A stretch of 64,000 nt of DNA from Sipunculus nudus (taxonomy: Eukaryota; Annelida; Sipuncula; Golfingiida; Sipunculidae): contig CM049306.1 of NCBI GenBank assembly GCA_026874595.1, positions 55,923,519 to 55,987,518 of the forward strand, written 5' to 3'. Shown here in pieces: positions 25,271 to 34,294 of the stretch. The stretch's first letter is position 1; every line of letters starts with the position of its first letter. The notes beneath the pieces are model-generated. The model saw nothing but the letters and a program-made list of their open reading frames with translations. It was not told the origin of the DNA and did not search any database. The position numbers and the translations under genes were made by a program.

Positions 25271-25441
25271 CAATAAAACCTCGCCTTATGACTACCTTGG
25301 TTTAGCGACCACCTAAAAACAACGATTATTTGATTATTTTTTACTGGTCCAGATTCTTTTTTTCTGCTCTTTATATAACACTGCGACGAACACCTCTAAA
25401 ATGTGACCACTAAAGGTCCCGATGGTGGTCACTATATACTG
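25271..25441. mobile_element. 171-bp TA-flanked MITE (Tc1/mariner-pogo style)
   Basis: TA lies directly outside both ends. The left end is CAATAAAACCTCG and the right end in reverse is CAGTATATAGTGACCACC. Inner blocks ATGACTACC/AGTGACCACC and a second GACCACC-type repeat are also mirrored. Size, TA duplication and CAGT-like ends suggest a pogo-type non-autonomous element. Confidence 0.55.
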
Positions 25442-25589
25442 TATCCAAAAGCGGTAATTTTTATGTGAATCATTGTTTAAAACTGATAATGTATTATGTT
25501 TTAGTCAAGGCCAATAGTGCGTTTTTCATTAGTTAGAAGATGTCGGGGATGTTGCATTTATGACATCACATCTGCTGTCAAGCCCGGTG

Positions 25590-25915
25590 TACAATCTACG
25601 TCCGCGATCTGTGTGCTTTACGTCTGCGATCTGTGTGCTTTACGTTTTGCGATATGTGTGCTTTACGTCTGCGATCTGTGTGCTTTATGTCTGCGATCTG
25701 TGTGCTTTACGTTTGCGATCTGTGTGCTTTGCGTTTGCGATCTGTGTGCTTTACGTTTGCGATCTGTGTGCTTTACGTTTGCGATCTGTGTGCTTTACCT
25801 TGGCGATCTGTCAAGACCGTTGTACAATCTACGTCCGCGATCAGTGTGCTTTACGTCTGCGATCTGTGTGCTTTACCTTGGCGATCTGTGTGCTTTACGT
25901 TTGCGATACAAGGAA
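25590..25915. repeat. 22-bp minisatellite
   Basis: About fourteen tandem or near-tandem copies of a unit containing GCGATCTGTGTGCTTTACG. The variable position after the unit is gtct, gttt or cttg. One interruption (tcaagaccg...gtacaatct, about 25808-25832) repeats the sequence that precedes the array, so part of the array looks internally duplicated. All three plus-strand frames are open with Cys/Leu/Arg-rich repeats, which is expected of a satellite. Confidence 0.9.
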
Positions 25916-25962
25916 ATGGCATACGTGAAGCCGAAGTAACTTTATGCGTAAAAAGTACTTAA

Positions 25963-27800
25963 AACAATATAACGCTGTGCTTAAATGGATCAGAACGCAT
26001 ATCTGAAAGCTAGGACGTGTCCTAAAATATCTAAACGTTACACAGTCACATCACAATGAGAAAAGTGGGAGTTTTCAGAAGCAGGACGAATACAGGAATC
26101 AGGAAATGGAAAATCGAACACATCCCCAAAATAAATAATCCTATTGAATCAGTGGTTTTAAATCCAAATCTCTTGACGGGAAATCCGGACTTCCTTGCAG
26201 AAGAAATGGCGTCTAACCATTGAATACCGAACGAGATTAATGCAAGGCAGAATATGTTTGCTAGCTAAATTGGATAAAATGTTGATAATATGCTATGGAG
26301 TGCCGTCAGGAAACAAAGAGATTTTGTGTAAATGTATTTTTAAACAGTGTTTTTGAACCAGTCAACGGTACAAGCCTAAGTTTGTTGCCAAAAGAATAAT
26401 CTTCATAGTCTACTGTTTTCTGATCACTTCTTAAAGCAGGACGCCGCCACCATTTCGCGCCGCCGCCACGCTGGACAGGGTTAAGCCGAACCTAGTTTAC
26501 CTGCATCCACCGGCGACATTTGTTAGGTAAAGTGAACCGAATTTGCACAGCTATAAACAATGTGATCCAGAAGAAAATAATATTGGCAGTTTTAATGTTA
26601 GCAGTGGTCCAGTAGTCAGAACTGAATGCAAGGTCGATTGTAGTCCTTCACTTACAGTCGAGCCCGCTTATTGACATATCGTACTTCGACGCCAGAATTA
26701 GAACAACATTAACAGGAAGGTGAGATTATGGGCGCTCCAACTAAGATTGAGGTTTCTATCGGGTCACTTATGTCGGGTGTTTGTATGTTTATAAGCTGAC
26801 GGGCAGTGAGCGACCGGTGTGCAACAAGCCAGGTGCATATATAACGCTATATAGTCTGCTTTACTTAAAGGCTTTTGCGAGAAAATCACGAACTCCTTAC
26901 ACCGTCGTAGCGTTTCGTATACACACTGCGTTTTCATGGATCCTAACACAGTCTTAAAGTACAGACCATATATTCTAAAATATAAAAAGAACTTAAAGCC
27001 GATTGGTCGAAAGATATAAAAGTGGGGGTTTCTAACACGTTGTTCATACGTTCGCTCGGTGTGATATCGCGTACATATAATGCTAAGTCTGTGTTACGTA
27101 TGCGGAGGGGATCGAACACGTAGCGCCATATATGTACACCCCGCATTAAAGGCCTGTCGGGGACGTGGTATCATTTTGATAGGCTTGGCCGAAACCCTCT
27201 GCTTAGCTGTTGATTGTCTTGCTGGGGACTGAATAGACATTTACAGGATTAATTGATTAAAAATATAAAACTGTATATGTATTGGTGGTTGCTGAAATCA
27301 TACTTAATGTGTTTGTTCGGGTATGAAAAGCAGATCGACAAAACTACCAAAACTCATGATTTCAACATATAAACAAAACCTAGTTTTAAAAAGTGGTGGA
27401 TAAATGTCTAACACTTATGTAAATATATGAAATATATATAATTACACTAAAATATAGAAATTCATAACTTGCTTTAAATTATATATTTACTTAGCCACAT
27501 CGCTTTATTGACGCAAACTCCGACAAGTCATTTTAAGCCGCCGACGTTTTGCCACGCCACGAAAGTCGGCTGCCGACTGGTGTCAGCCAAGTTTTGTCCA
27601 AGCCTGCAACAATTTGGAGGCTTACACGAATCCGGGCTCCATTTCTTCTTACACTGTAAAGTCAACAGTCCCGCTGGTTAACACGTGTGTTTTGTCAAAC
27701 TTGACAAGAACGATCGTTAGAAAAGGCTATGGAACCACTATTTAATTCTTGTATAATCTGATCATGGAATGGCATATGGGCCTTGTTTGCTGAAAAATGT
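25963..27800. other. Intergenic stretch, no gene seen
   Basis: A CpG-richer patch at about 26430-26530 (GCCGCC runs) could be promoter-like, but no start codon or exon is recognisable beside it. A single CAGTCGAGCCCGC near 26658 resembles a pogo-type terminus without a partner. Confidence 0.45.
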
Positions 27801-27805
27801 GAGGG

Positions 27806-28140
27806 GGCGGCTTCTGTGGCTCAAGGGTGGAGCACAGGACTCAAGCCGAATCTCAGCCAAGGCGGTGAGATTTTTCACGGTCGGTCCCCACCCAGGGTGA
27901 GTGCTCTGCAGGCTTAATGGGGAGACTCTGCCCATCAGTCGTGTTTCACTCACCAAGGAGTGCACCTTTCGGGGGTTCCTCGGTGTTATGACCAAGCAAT
28001 GGGGAATACACACACCAAGGACCCTCAGGAGTGGTACATCGAACCTAGTTGACACAAGGATAATCGAGTATAGGCTCCTGTCACGTGTCCGAACCGGAAT
28101 GGAACTCTGCAGATGTAAATACTACAAAGTTAAGAAAGAA
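27806..28140 (+). repeat. Possible tRNA-derived SINE
   Basis: An A-box-like TGGCTCAAGGGTGG (27818) is followed by a weak B-box-like GGTCGGTCCCC about 60 bases later. A body of unrelated sequence then ends in an A-rich tail (28120-28145). There is no second copy in the window to confirm it as an interspersed family. Confidence 0.35.
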
Positions 28141-28314
28141 TGAAATATAGAGGCTCTAGGCGGTTACTCCTCAGAATATCATGATATCATACATTCTTCG
28201 CTATACCACATATTATAAAATATATATATTTATTTCTTTATAAGAAAATAATTTTGCTCCATTTTCAGCACAACATCACACAAAATTTACATTGGCTTTA
28301 AACATTCAAAACCA

Positions 28315-28384
28315 TTCATCTATGCCAGTTCAGTGAGACAGCGGAGACGTTCATCTATGCCAGTTCAGTGAGACAGCGGAGACC
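28315..28384 (+). repeat. 35-bp tandem duplication
   Basis: Two exact adjacent copies of a 35-base unit containing GCCAGTTCAGTGAGACAGCG. Confidence 0.9.
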
Positions 28385-28389
28385 TGCAA

Positions 28390-29058
28390 TTTCCTAAATT
28401 TCCTTAAATATGAGGGAGAGTTTGTGGTTTATCTCCCTAAAACGCGGAGAAAACTTACGGCACTTCGTTCAAGCGAACATGTCTCCCATGGAACAAGGCT
28501 GATATAATATGGTAGAAGAAAAGCATACAATAGCCAGTCAGTATAATGCTGTTATCGTATGTGTTCTTTCACGACAGACTGCTTCAGACACGACAGTTCT
28601 TACTAACTTCCATTATATTACCCATTTAAATGCCCCTACTGTCTAGCATGCATGACTATATTTTAACTAACACATGACATGTTTCCAGGAATGGCTGTGT
28701 AGGAGATAGATTCTAGGAACGAACAGCGTATAAGGGGACTGACGTATTACTTAGCATGTAATTCCCAATCACCATAGAGAGTATCCCGCTACCAGTGTAT
28801 GGGTTTTCTTCATTCATTCTTTGATTATTTTTTTTCTTACTGTAGACATATGACGTAGGTATGGTATTCATGCTTAATCGACGACTTATCATTTTGCGTG
28901 TATGTTGTTGTGATATTAGAGGTTGTTAGCAGTTGGTCAAGGTGTTAAACCGAAATGGTCAAACTAAATGTAAAGATGCACTCGCAAATTGAAAAATATA
29001 TTTTTTATTTTTAAAGAAATTCCATATTTATTGGCATATATACAGCAATATATACTTA

Positions 29059-29059
<1 letters not shown>
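28390..29059. other. Intergenic stretch, no gene seen
   Basis: AT-rich DNA with no recognised repeat or exon. Confidence 0.5.

Positions 29060-29104
<45 letters not shown>
29060..29104. repeat. (TA)n microsatellite
   Basis: A clean TA tract about 80 bp outside the left arm of the inverted pair at 29181-29680. Confidence 0.95.
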
Positions 29105-29108
<4 letters not shown>

Positions 29109-29211
29109 TGTATTATTCACATAACATGAATTAAATACATCCCGGTGATATATAGTGCCCTACAAAATGGGAGCATTTATAATTACTTAATGTACGGTTA
29201 GTTTGACTTCA

Positions 29212-29280
29212 TCAGCTTGAACAACAGGTCTGTTTCGTGAGAGCAATACTGAAACCGGCTCATTCCTCAGGTACATATGT
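29212..29280 (-). ncRNA. Hammerhead ribozyme-like motif, left arm (degraded stem I)
   Basis: The minus strand reads CTGAGGA, then a stem II (TGAG with CTCA), then CGAAA, then a short stem III (ACA/TGT) and a U at the cleavage position. The core matches CUGANGA...GAAA. Stem I has at least two mismatches, so activity is doubtful. Confidence 0.5.
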
Positions 29281-29568
29281 ACGAATGTATATGCAGGAAC
29301 AACCAATTGGACTACTAATCCATTGATCCCCTGACCGAACCAACACCTGGGTTCTTGATTAACTTTAAGCGAACCAAAAGATCCTTGAGCTCTTCATAAT
29401 AGTCCTAATACAGTAACAATAAGCCAGGCACCCAGTAACCCTAATTCACCCTCATAACAAACCAGTCAAGCGATACCAAAAACCCCTTTATACATGCCTC
29501 ACCAAACCTAGATACCCTAGATTAATCCTACCTATTTTAATAAACTTCACCCACATATGTGATCACTC

Positions 29569-29640
29569 CAGTTTGTACCTGAAGAATGAGCCGGTTCGAG
29601 TACTGCATGCCCTCACGAAACAGATCTGTCGTAAGAACTG
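29569..29640 (+). ncRNA. Hammerhead ribozyme motif, right arm
   Basis: Stem I is CAGTTTGTAC with GTAAGAACTG, ten positions with one G-A mismatch and one wobble. The core is CTGAAGA, which is valid because position 7 is free. Stem II pairs TGAG with CTCA and is followed by GAAA. Stem III is ACA with TGT across a four-base loop, and C is the cleavage-site residue. The predicted cut is between 29630 and 29631. Confidence 0.65.
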
Positions 29641-29674
29641 ATGAAGTCAAACTAACCGTACATTAATTAATTCA

Positions 29675-29679
<5 letters not shown>

Positions 29680-29720
<41 letters not shown>
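29680..29720. repeat. (TA)n microsatellite
   Basis: Directly abuts the right arm of the inverted pair. Confidence 0.95.
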
Positions 29721-29724
<4 letters not shown>

Positions 29725-29732
29725 TAGCTGAT

Positions 29733-29960
29733 AAACCCGATATACCAGGCTTTTTACCGGGGTTGGGGACATATATTAACTGAGATGTGGAATGTTGGCT
29801 CATTTTTATTCTAAAATTCAGTGGGATACATTCTCAACAAGATTTGAACAAATATTTTATACATTTATTTTGTGGCGCTTTGCTCGTGGCAAAAAAAAAA
29901 TCATAGCCCGGTGCGTTTACCTTGAAGACCTGGTCAGTGATGATGTTTACGATGATATTT
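29733..29960 (+). repeat. Dispersed repeat, plus-strand copy
   Basis: Begins with a segment including GGCTTTTTACCGGGGTTG and ends near GTTTACCTTGAAGACCTGG. Both landmarks recur in inverted orientation at 54715-54910 at similar spacing. The family is unknown. Confidence 0.6.
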
Positions 29961-30439
29961 GACTGGTTTCTATCGTTGGACGTATAGAGATTAGGTTGAG
30001 GTGAGGAAGACATGAAAGATTAATTAATTAAATGTATGTTGCAAGGAAACTGTTCCTGAAAAAAAACCTAGAAATATGCATACCGCGTAAGTAGCAGAAA
30101 CGGATCCAATGGGACTCCATGCAGAGGCTCCGTATTGCATTTTCAGCCGCCGCAACTTTTTTCCATCGTATCAGACCAATTTTGAGGCCTGAAACCCCCG
30201 CCACCCCCCACCTCACCCCTGTTCCGGAAATTGTGACCGTGAATTGGGTTTTGTCATAAATACTCCTAGGTTAAACCCTTCATTTCATAAAGCGAGAAAC
30301 ACGTGTTTTTCACTTTTACTGACCACGCACGTGAGTGAGAGCCTGGGTCCAATGAAAGGCCAGACATGCTCAAATCCCTCACTGAAAGTAAGCGTTAATT
30401 ATATAAACAAAAGTCCTTAATCGTGTAGTTGAGTGACCA

Positions 30440-30670
30440 CGATGCACGCATTCCGGTCATTGCCGAAGGCAGTTCGGCTGTGCTCGGTGTAACCTCTGCG
30501 CAAGTCAGAAAAAGCGGAAAAATTACTCAAAATGATGTGTATACATTAAAAATTATTTATTCTCATATCGCCTATGTCACTTCGGGGACAATCACCTTTA
30601 AAATGAGGTATGTCACAGTATGTTTCAGAGAACACTGCGAACAAATGTGGACCGAATTCCATTTATAAGT
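30440..30670 (+). repeat. Dispersed repeat, copy 1
   Basis: Shares ordered blocks with the reverse of 51490-51720: aattattTattctcat, acctttaaaatgaggtatg and tttcagagaaca. It runs straight into the (TA)n tract that borders the PLE cluster, so the cluster appears to have landed at the end of this repeat. Confidence 0.6.
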
Positions 30671-30695
30671 AATATATATATATATATATATATAT
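30671..30695. repeat. (TA)n tract bordering the PLE cluster on the left
   Basis: A short TA run between the dispersed repeat and the first PLE base. The exact junction is ambiguous by two or three bases because the element itself has ATA there. Confidence 0.9.
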
Positions 30696-31159
30696 AACTC
30701 TGAAGAAAAACAACACTGTTAATTCACAACAGACTGTTTCACGGGATGCGACCCGATCATCAGGTGAATGTGGTTAGAATGAAGCTAACGTCGTGGTTTG
30801 AAAAGCCGAGACTATACGAGATTACGAGATTATGCTTTGTGCGATTCGGGTCGGGGGGGGGGGGGGCATGTGAAAGACTGACACTGATCCTATTGTTCTC
30901 GGGTGCACAATAGGAATGGTCGGGGTACACGTGCGATACTGGAACATAACAGGGCAGGGCAAAGAGGTTATATAATGTAGTAAATAGTAAATATAATACA
31001 AAGATATAACCAGGATGCTCAATCAGCATATTGAAATGATTTCTAATAGGGCCTTGGAAGCAGTGAACATATCAGTAGTATACATATGATATGATAAAAA
31101 TACACATATACTGTGAAAATACACAATATACAAGGCAAATATACAATATAAAAGGCAAA
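30696..31159 (-). mobile_element. PLE pseudo-LTR, partial left-end copy
   Basis: Corresponds to the first 464 bases of the element unit on the minus strand. It stops 32 bases past the predicted hammerhead cleavage point, at CTTCAGAGTT, and meets (TA)n. It has 14 Gs in the homopolymer near 30853 where neighbouring left-arm copies have 13. Confidence 0.85.
30722..30769 (-). ncRNA. Hammerhead ribozyme motif, outer left pseudo-LTR
   Basis: Same 48-base fold as described at 37402-37449. The predicted cut lies between 30728 and 30727 on the minus strand. Only 32 bases remain downstream before the element ends in (TA)n. Confidence 0.75.
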
Positions 31160-31370
31160 TATACTATACCCATACCAAGTGGTGCAAGTCTCCTAGCTGA
31201 AGGTCGTAAAGCCCATTAGACCAGGATAAAGTAGAACTTTCCTGTCATCCAATGGACTCCACGAGCCAGCAGTGAGAGAACAACTACCTGAACAAATGAG
31301 TCTGCCCAGCGGATCCTCGTTGGGGGGGGGGGGGGGGGTTAAGGGGGCACGCTGAATATTAGTACGAATG

Positions 31371-33473
31371 CTAGGTTTTAAAATATTTCAGGGTGAATTT
31401 GTTTTGATGGCGGCACTTGGAGAGAATTTCAGCTCTTGAGTTCAACAATGATCCAGGGGGGGCCGTAGCTATAAGTAGCTTTTCAGACAAGCAGAGATCA
31501 CACTTCCTAGTCCCACAGAAGTAAGGTGCTGCCTTGGCAGATATTTCCCAGGAGAGCTTGTAATTGATATTGTTGTCTTTTAGTGACCAAATGTGTTTAG
31601 ACAGTTCAGTGTTTTTAGCGTGGGATCTGTTCCGAAAGGATTGCTTGTGGTTATTATATCTTGTCTTGAAATCACCTTCAGTACACCCTATGTAGTGTTT
31701 CACGTCATTGTCTGTTCTAACTGTTGCTTTATAGACAATGCATTTCAGCTGACATTGACCATTCATAGGACATTCGTCTTTTTTACGGCAGTTACATTGT
31801 TTTTGGGGTGCATTCACAGCATTGTCAGAATTTAGAACCTTCATATTATGTTTGCTGATCAGGTTAGACATGTTGGGTAGACAGCTGTAGCTAATTTTCA
31901 AATTGTTCCTGTTGAATAACCTGTGGTACCTGTGATGTTGAGGGAAGTGTTTTTCAACTAGTTTCATGAATTTTCTGCCAATGTTGGTTTTTACATGACG
32001 GCTGTAGGGTGGATTAAACCATATTATTTTCCTTTTCCTGTTTCTCTTGCTTTTCACTGTTGGTTCAACATATTTTAAGCTTTCTGAGAACCCGCTTTTC
32101 GCTAAAGCTTCATCATACATGGGTTTGGCTTTCATAAATAGCTCTTTATTGCAGGAGTTGTCAGAAACACGTTTACTGATCATCATAGGTATCTGCCTAA
32201 TGATAGCTGGGGGGTGATTGGATTGTGCGTGGATATAGAGAGGGTCATTGTTCGGTTTTCTGTAAGGGTAGAAGACGTCATTTTGGAGGTCGAATGTTAC
32301 GTCTAAGAAATCTGTGCAGGTCAGGTTAGTTTCAATGGTTATCTTTAACCCAACATTGGAAAAGAGTTTGATCATTTTCTTACGGGTGCTGTCTGCTTTG
32401 GGTCCAGACATGTTGGGGAAACAACCTAAACCGTCATCACGATACAGGCCTAGAGCATTTACACCAAATTCCTTTTTCAACATATCTAGGATGTATAAAC
32501 CAACAATTTCGCATACTTCAGCGCCATCAAAACTGCCCATGGTGACGTCAAAACTAGTGTGATCTTTTTTCACCCAGGTGTTACCGTTGCTAAACAGTAA
32601 GCTTTTCCTGCTGTGCAGGATGGTTTTGATAACATCCTCTGGAATGGAGACCATGGTATTGGCAAATTTGAGGGCTTTCATGAGAAGATCTTCTGTGATC
32701 GAGGGGTAAAAGTCAACAATATCAAACTTTATGAACTTAGATTTTTGTTTCAGCTTCAATTTCTTGAACCAAGATATTACCTGTGCGGTATTTTGCCACT
32801 GGTTGAGTTTGGTTTTCAGTCTCAGTTGGCTATTAATTTTTTCCAAGTGCTTTTTGCTAATGATACCTATTTCAGATTTTGCTGGATTAATCAATCTGCA
32901 CTTGGGGTTTTGTTCAAAATTATCCTTGTGGTCTTTCAAAGTAATGTAAGCATTGCGCTCGGCCATGACTTCGATGCGGTCTGCTAGGTTAAGGAAACCG
33001 GCTATTTCTTTGGCTTCTGTATTGATATTTTTACAGATATTTCTGTCTGCTTTTTTGTATGTCTTAGTGATGTTTTCTGTAAGAAGTTTATTGTAGTGTT
33101 CTTTCGGCATACTGTACAGGTTGGTTGTCTTATCTGCCTGTACTAGGAGATTGTCAGATTGTCTGATTGTTTTGATGTCATTGGCCATTTGTTTCTGGAA
33201 TGCATTGTGTGAGTGCTGAAATTCAATGTTCCGGACCATTTCGTAGATATCACTTTCAAATGCCCTGAGGTGTTCGCTATGAGGGGGTGAATATGTGGTT
33301 TTGAATCCATAGTTTTGTTTATCTGAAGTTTGACCAGGGTTTTCGAAATGGAATGCCTTCCATCGCATTCTCCGAAGTAGGCTTTCAACTTTACTTATCA
33401 GGGATTTGGTATAGGACAGATTACTAGGGATGGGAATGTTTTTCAAAGAGTAGTTGAAGTTAGCTTTGTTCAT
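31371..33473 (-). CDS. Penelope-like reverse transcriptase with GIY-YIG endonuclease (copy L2)
   Basis: A 700-codon uninterrupted frame whose translation is identical to the other three copies. It would reverse-transcribe PLE RNA at a target nicked by its own endonuclease. See 37623-39725 for domain positions. The start codon follows 610 bases of leader from the unit 5' end. It is the copy furthest from the palindrome centre on this side, next to the truncated pseudo-LTR. The antisense frames of 80-124 codons inside it are shadows. Confidence 0.92.
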   Translation of the reverse strand: MNKANFNYSLKNIPIPSNLSYTKSLISKVESLLRRMRWKAFHFENPGQTSDKQNYGFKTTYSPPHSEHLRAFESDIYEMVRNIEFQHSHNAFQKQMANDIKTIRQSDNLLVQADKTTNLYSMPKEHYNKLLTENITKTYKKADRNICKNINTEAKEIAGFLNLADRIEVMAERNAYITLKDHKDNFEQNPKCRLINPAKSEIGIISKKHLEKINSQLRLKTKLNQWQNTAQVISWFKKLKLKQKSKFIKFDIVDFYPSITEDLLMKALKFANTMVSIPEDVIKTILHSRKSLLFSNGNTWVKKDHTSFDVTMGSFDGAEVCEIVGLYILDMLKKEFGVNALGLYRDDGLGCFPNMSGPKADSTRKKMIKLFSNVGLKITIETNLTCTDFLDVTFDLQNDVFYPYRKPNNDPLYIHAQSNHPPAIIRQIPMMISKRVSDNSCNKELFMKAKPMYDEALAKSGFSESLKYVEPTVKSKRNRKRKIIWFNPPYSRHVKTNIGRKFMKLVEKHFPQHHRYHRLFNRNNLKISYSCLPNMSNLISKHNMKVLNSDNAVNAPQKQCNCRKKDECPMNGQCQLKCIVYKATVRTDNDVKHYIGCTEGDFKTRYNNHKQSFRNRSHAKNTELSKHIWSLKDNNINYKLSWEISAKAAPYFCGTRKCDLCLSEKLLIATAPPGSLLNSRAEILSKCRHQNKFTLKYFKT

Positions 33474-33646
33474 TCTGTAGATGTTACAAGTTGAATTTCT
33501 GGACAGGGTGGGTTAACAAAAGTGCTCGACAACGTACCTGTCGCTGGAGCTGGAGTAGAAGGTAGTGTTACCCTCCGATGTAAAGTGCTCTATGGCCTAC
33601 AAGCTAGGCCAGAGCGGTATAACTCTGAAGAAAAACAACACTGTTA

Positions 33647-33694
33647 ATTCACAACAGACTGTTTCACGGGATGCGACCCGATCATCAGGTGAAT
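33647..33694 (-). ncRNA. Hammerhead ribozyme motif, unit L2
   Basis: All core and stem bases are the same as at 37402-37449. It lies in the leader of L2 upstream of its ORF. Confidence 0.75.
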
Positions 33695-34294
33695 GTGGTT
33701 AGAATGAAGCTAACGTCGTGGTTTGAAAAGCCGAGACTATACGAGATTACGAGATTATGCTTTGTGCGATTCGGGTCGGGGGGGGGGGGGCATGTGAAAG
33801 ACTGACACTGATCCTATTGTTCTCGGGTGCACAATAGGAATGGTCGGGGTACACGTGCGATACTGGAACATAACAGGGCAGGGCAAAGAGGTTATATAAT
33901 GTAGTAAATAGTAAATATAATACAAAGATATAACCAGGATGCTCAATCAGCATATTGAAATGATTTCTAATAGGGCCTTGGAAGCAGTGAACATATCAGT
34001 AGTATACATATGATATGATAAAAATACACATATACTGTGAAAATACACAATATACAAGGCAAATATACAATATAAAAGGCAAATATACTATACCCATACC
34101 AAGTGGTGCAAGTCTCCTAGCTGAAGGTCGTAAAGCCCATTAGACCAGGATAAAGTAGAACTTTCCTGTCATCCAATGGACTCCACGAGCCAGCAGTGAG
34201 AGAACAACTACCTGAACAAATGAGTCTGCCCAGCGGATCCTCGTTGGGGGGGGGGGGGGGGGTTAAGGGGGCACGCTGAATATTAGTACGAATG

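Larger units (their letters stand above)
29181..29680. mobile_element. Inverted pair of PLE-like terminal fragments
   Basis: About 100 bases at the left (29181-29280) are the inverse complement of about 100 bases at the right (29570-29680). Shared blocks are GGTTAGTTTGACTTCATCAG, a GTTTCGTGAG block and CCGGCTCATTC. The 290-bp centre is unique, AT-rich and non-coding. Each arm contains a hammerhead-like fold pointing outward, and the right arm runs directly into (TA)n. I infer two head-to-head terminal fragments of a hammerhead-bearing retroelement different from the one at 30.7-43.4 kb. Confidence 0.6.
31160..34083 (-). mobile_element. Full PLE unit L2
   Basis: A 2,924-base unit. From its 5' end it holds a 610-base leader with hammerhead, the 700-codon ORF and a 3' untranslated part with a homopolymer of 17. 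The unit boundary is taken from the palindrome centre, which coincides with the tandem junction. Confidence 0.9.

Noticed and set aside
25517-25962. Three overlapping Cys/Leu/Arg-rich frames of 109-140 codons
   Set aside because: All three plus-strand frames are open through the 22-bp minisatellite, which a real gene would not show.
27060-27135. GTTCGATCCCC-like B box on the minus strand
   Set aside because: No A box at suitable distance and no cloverleaf, so a single box word is not enough.
31593-32987. Antisense frames of 72-124 codons inside each PLE ORF
   Set aside because: They mirror the intact reverse transcriptase frame and repeat in all copies only because the DNA is identical.
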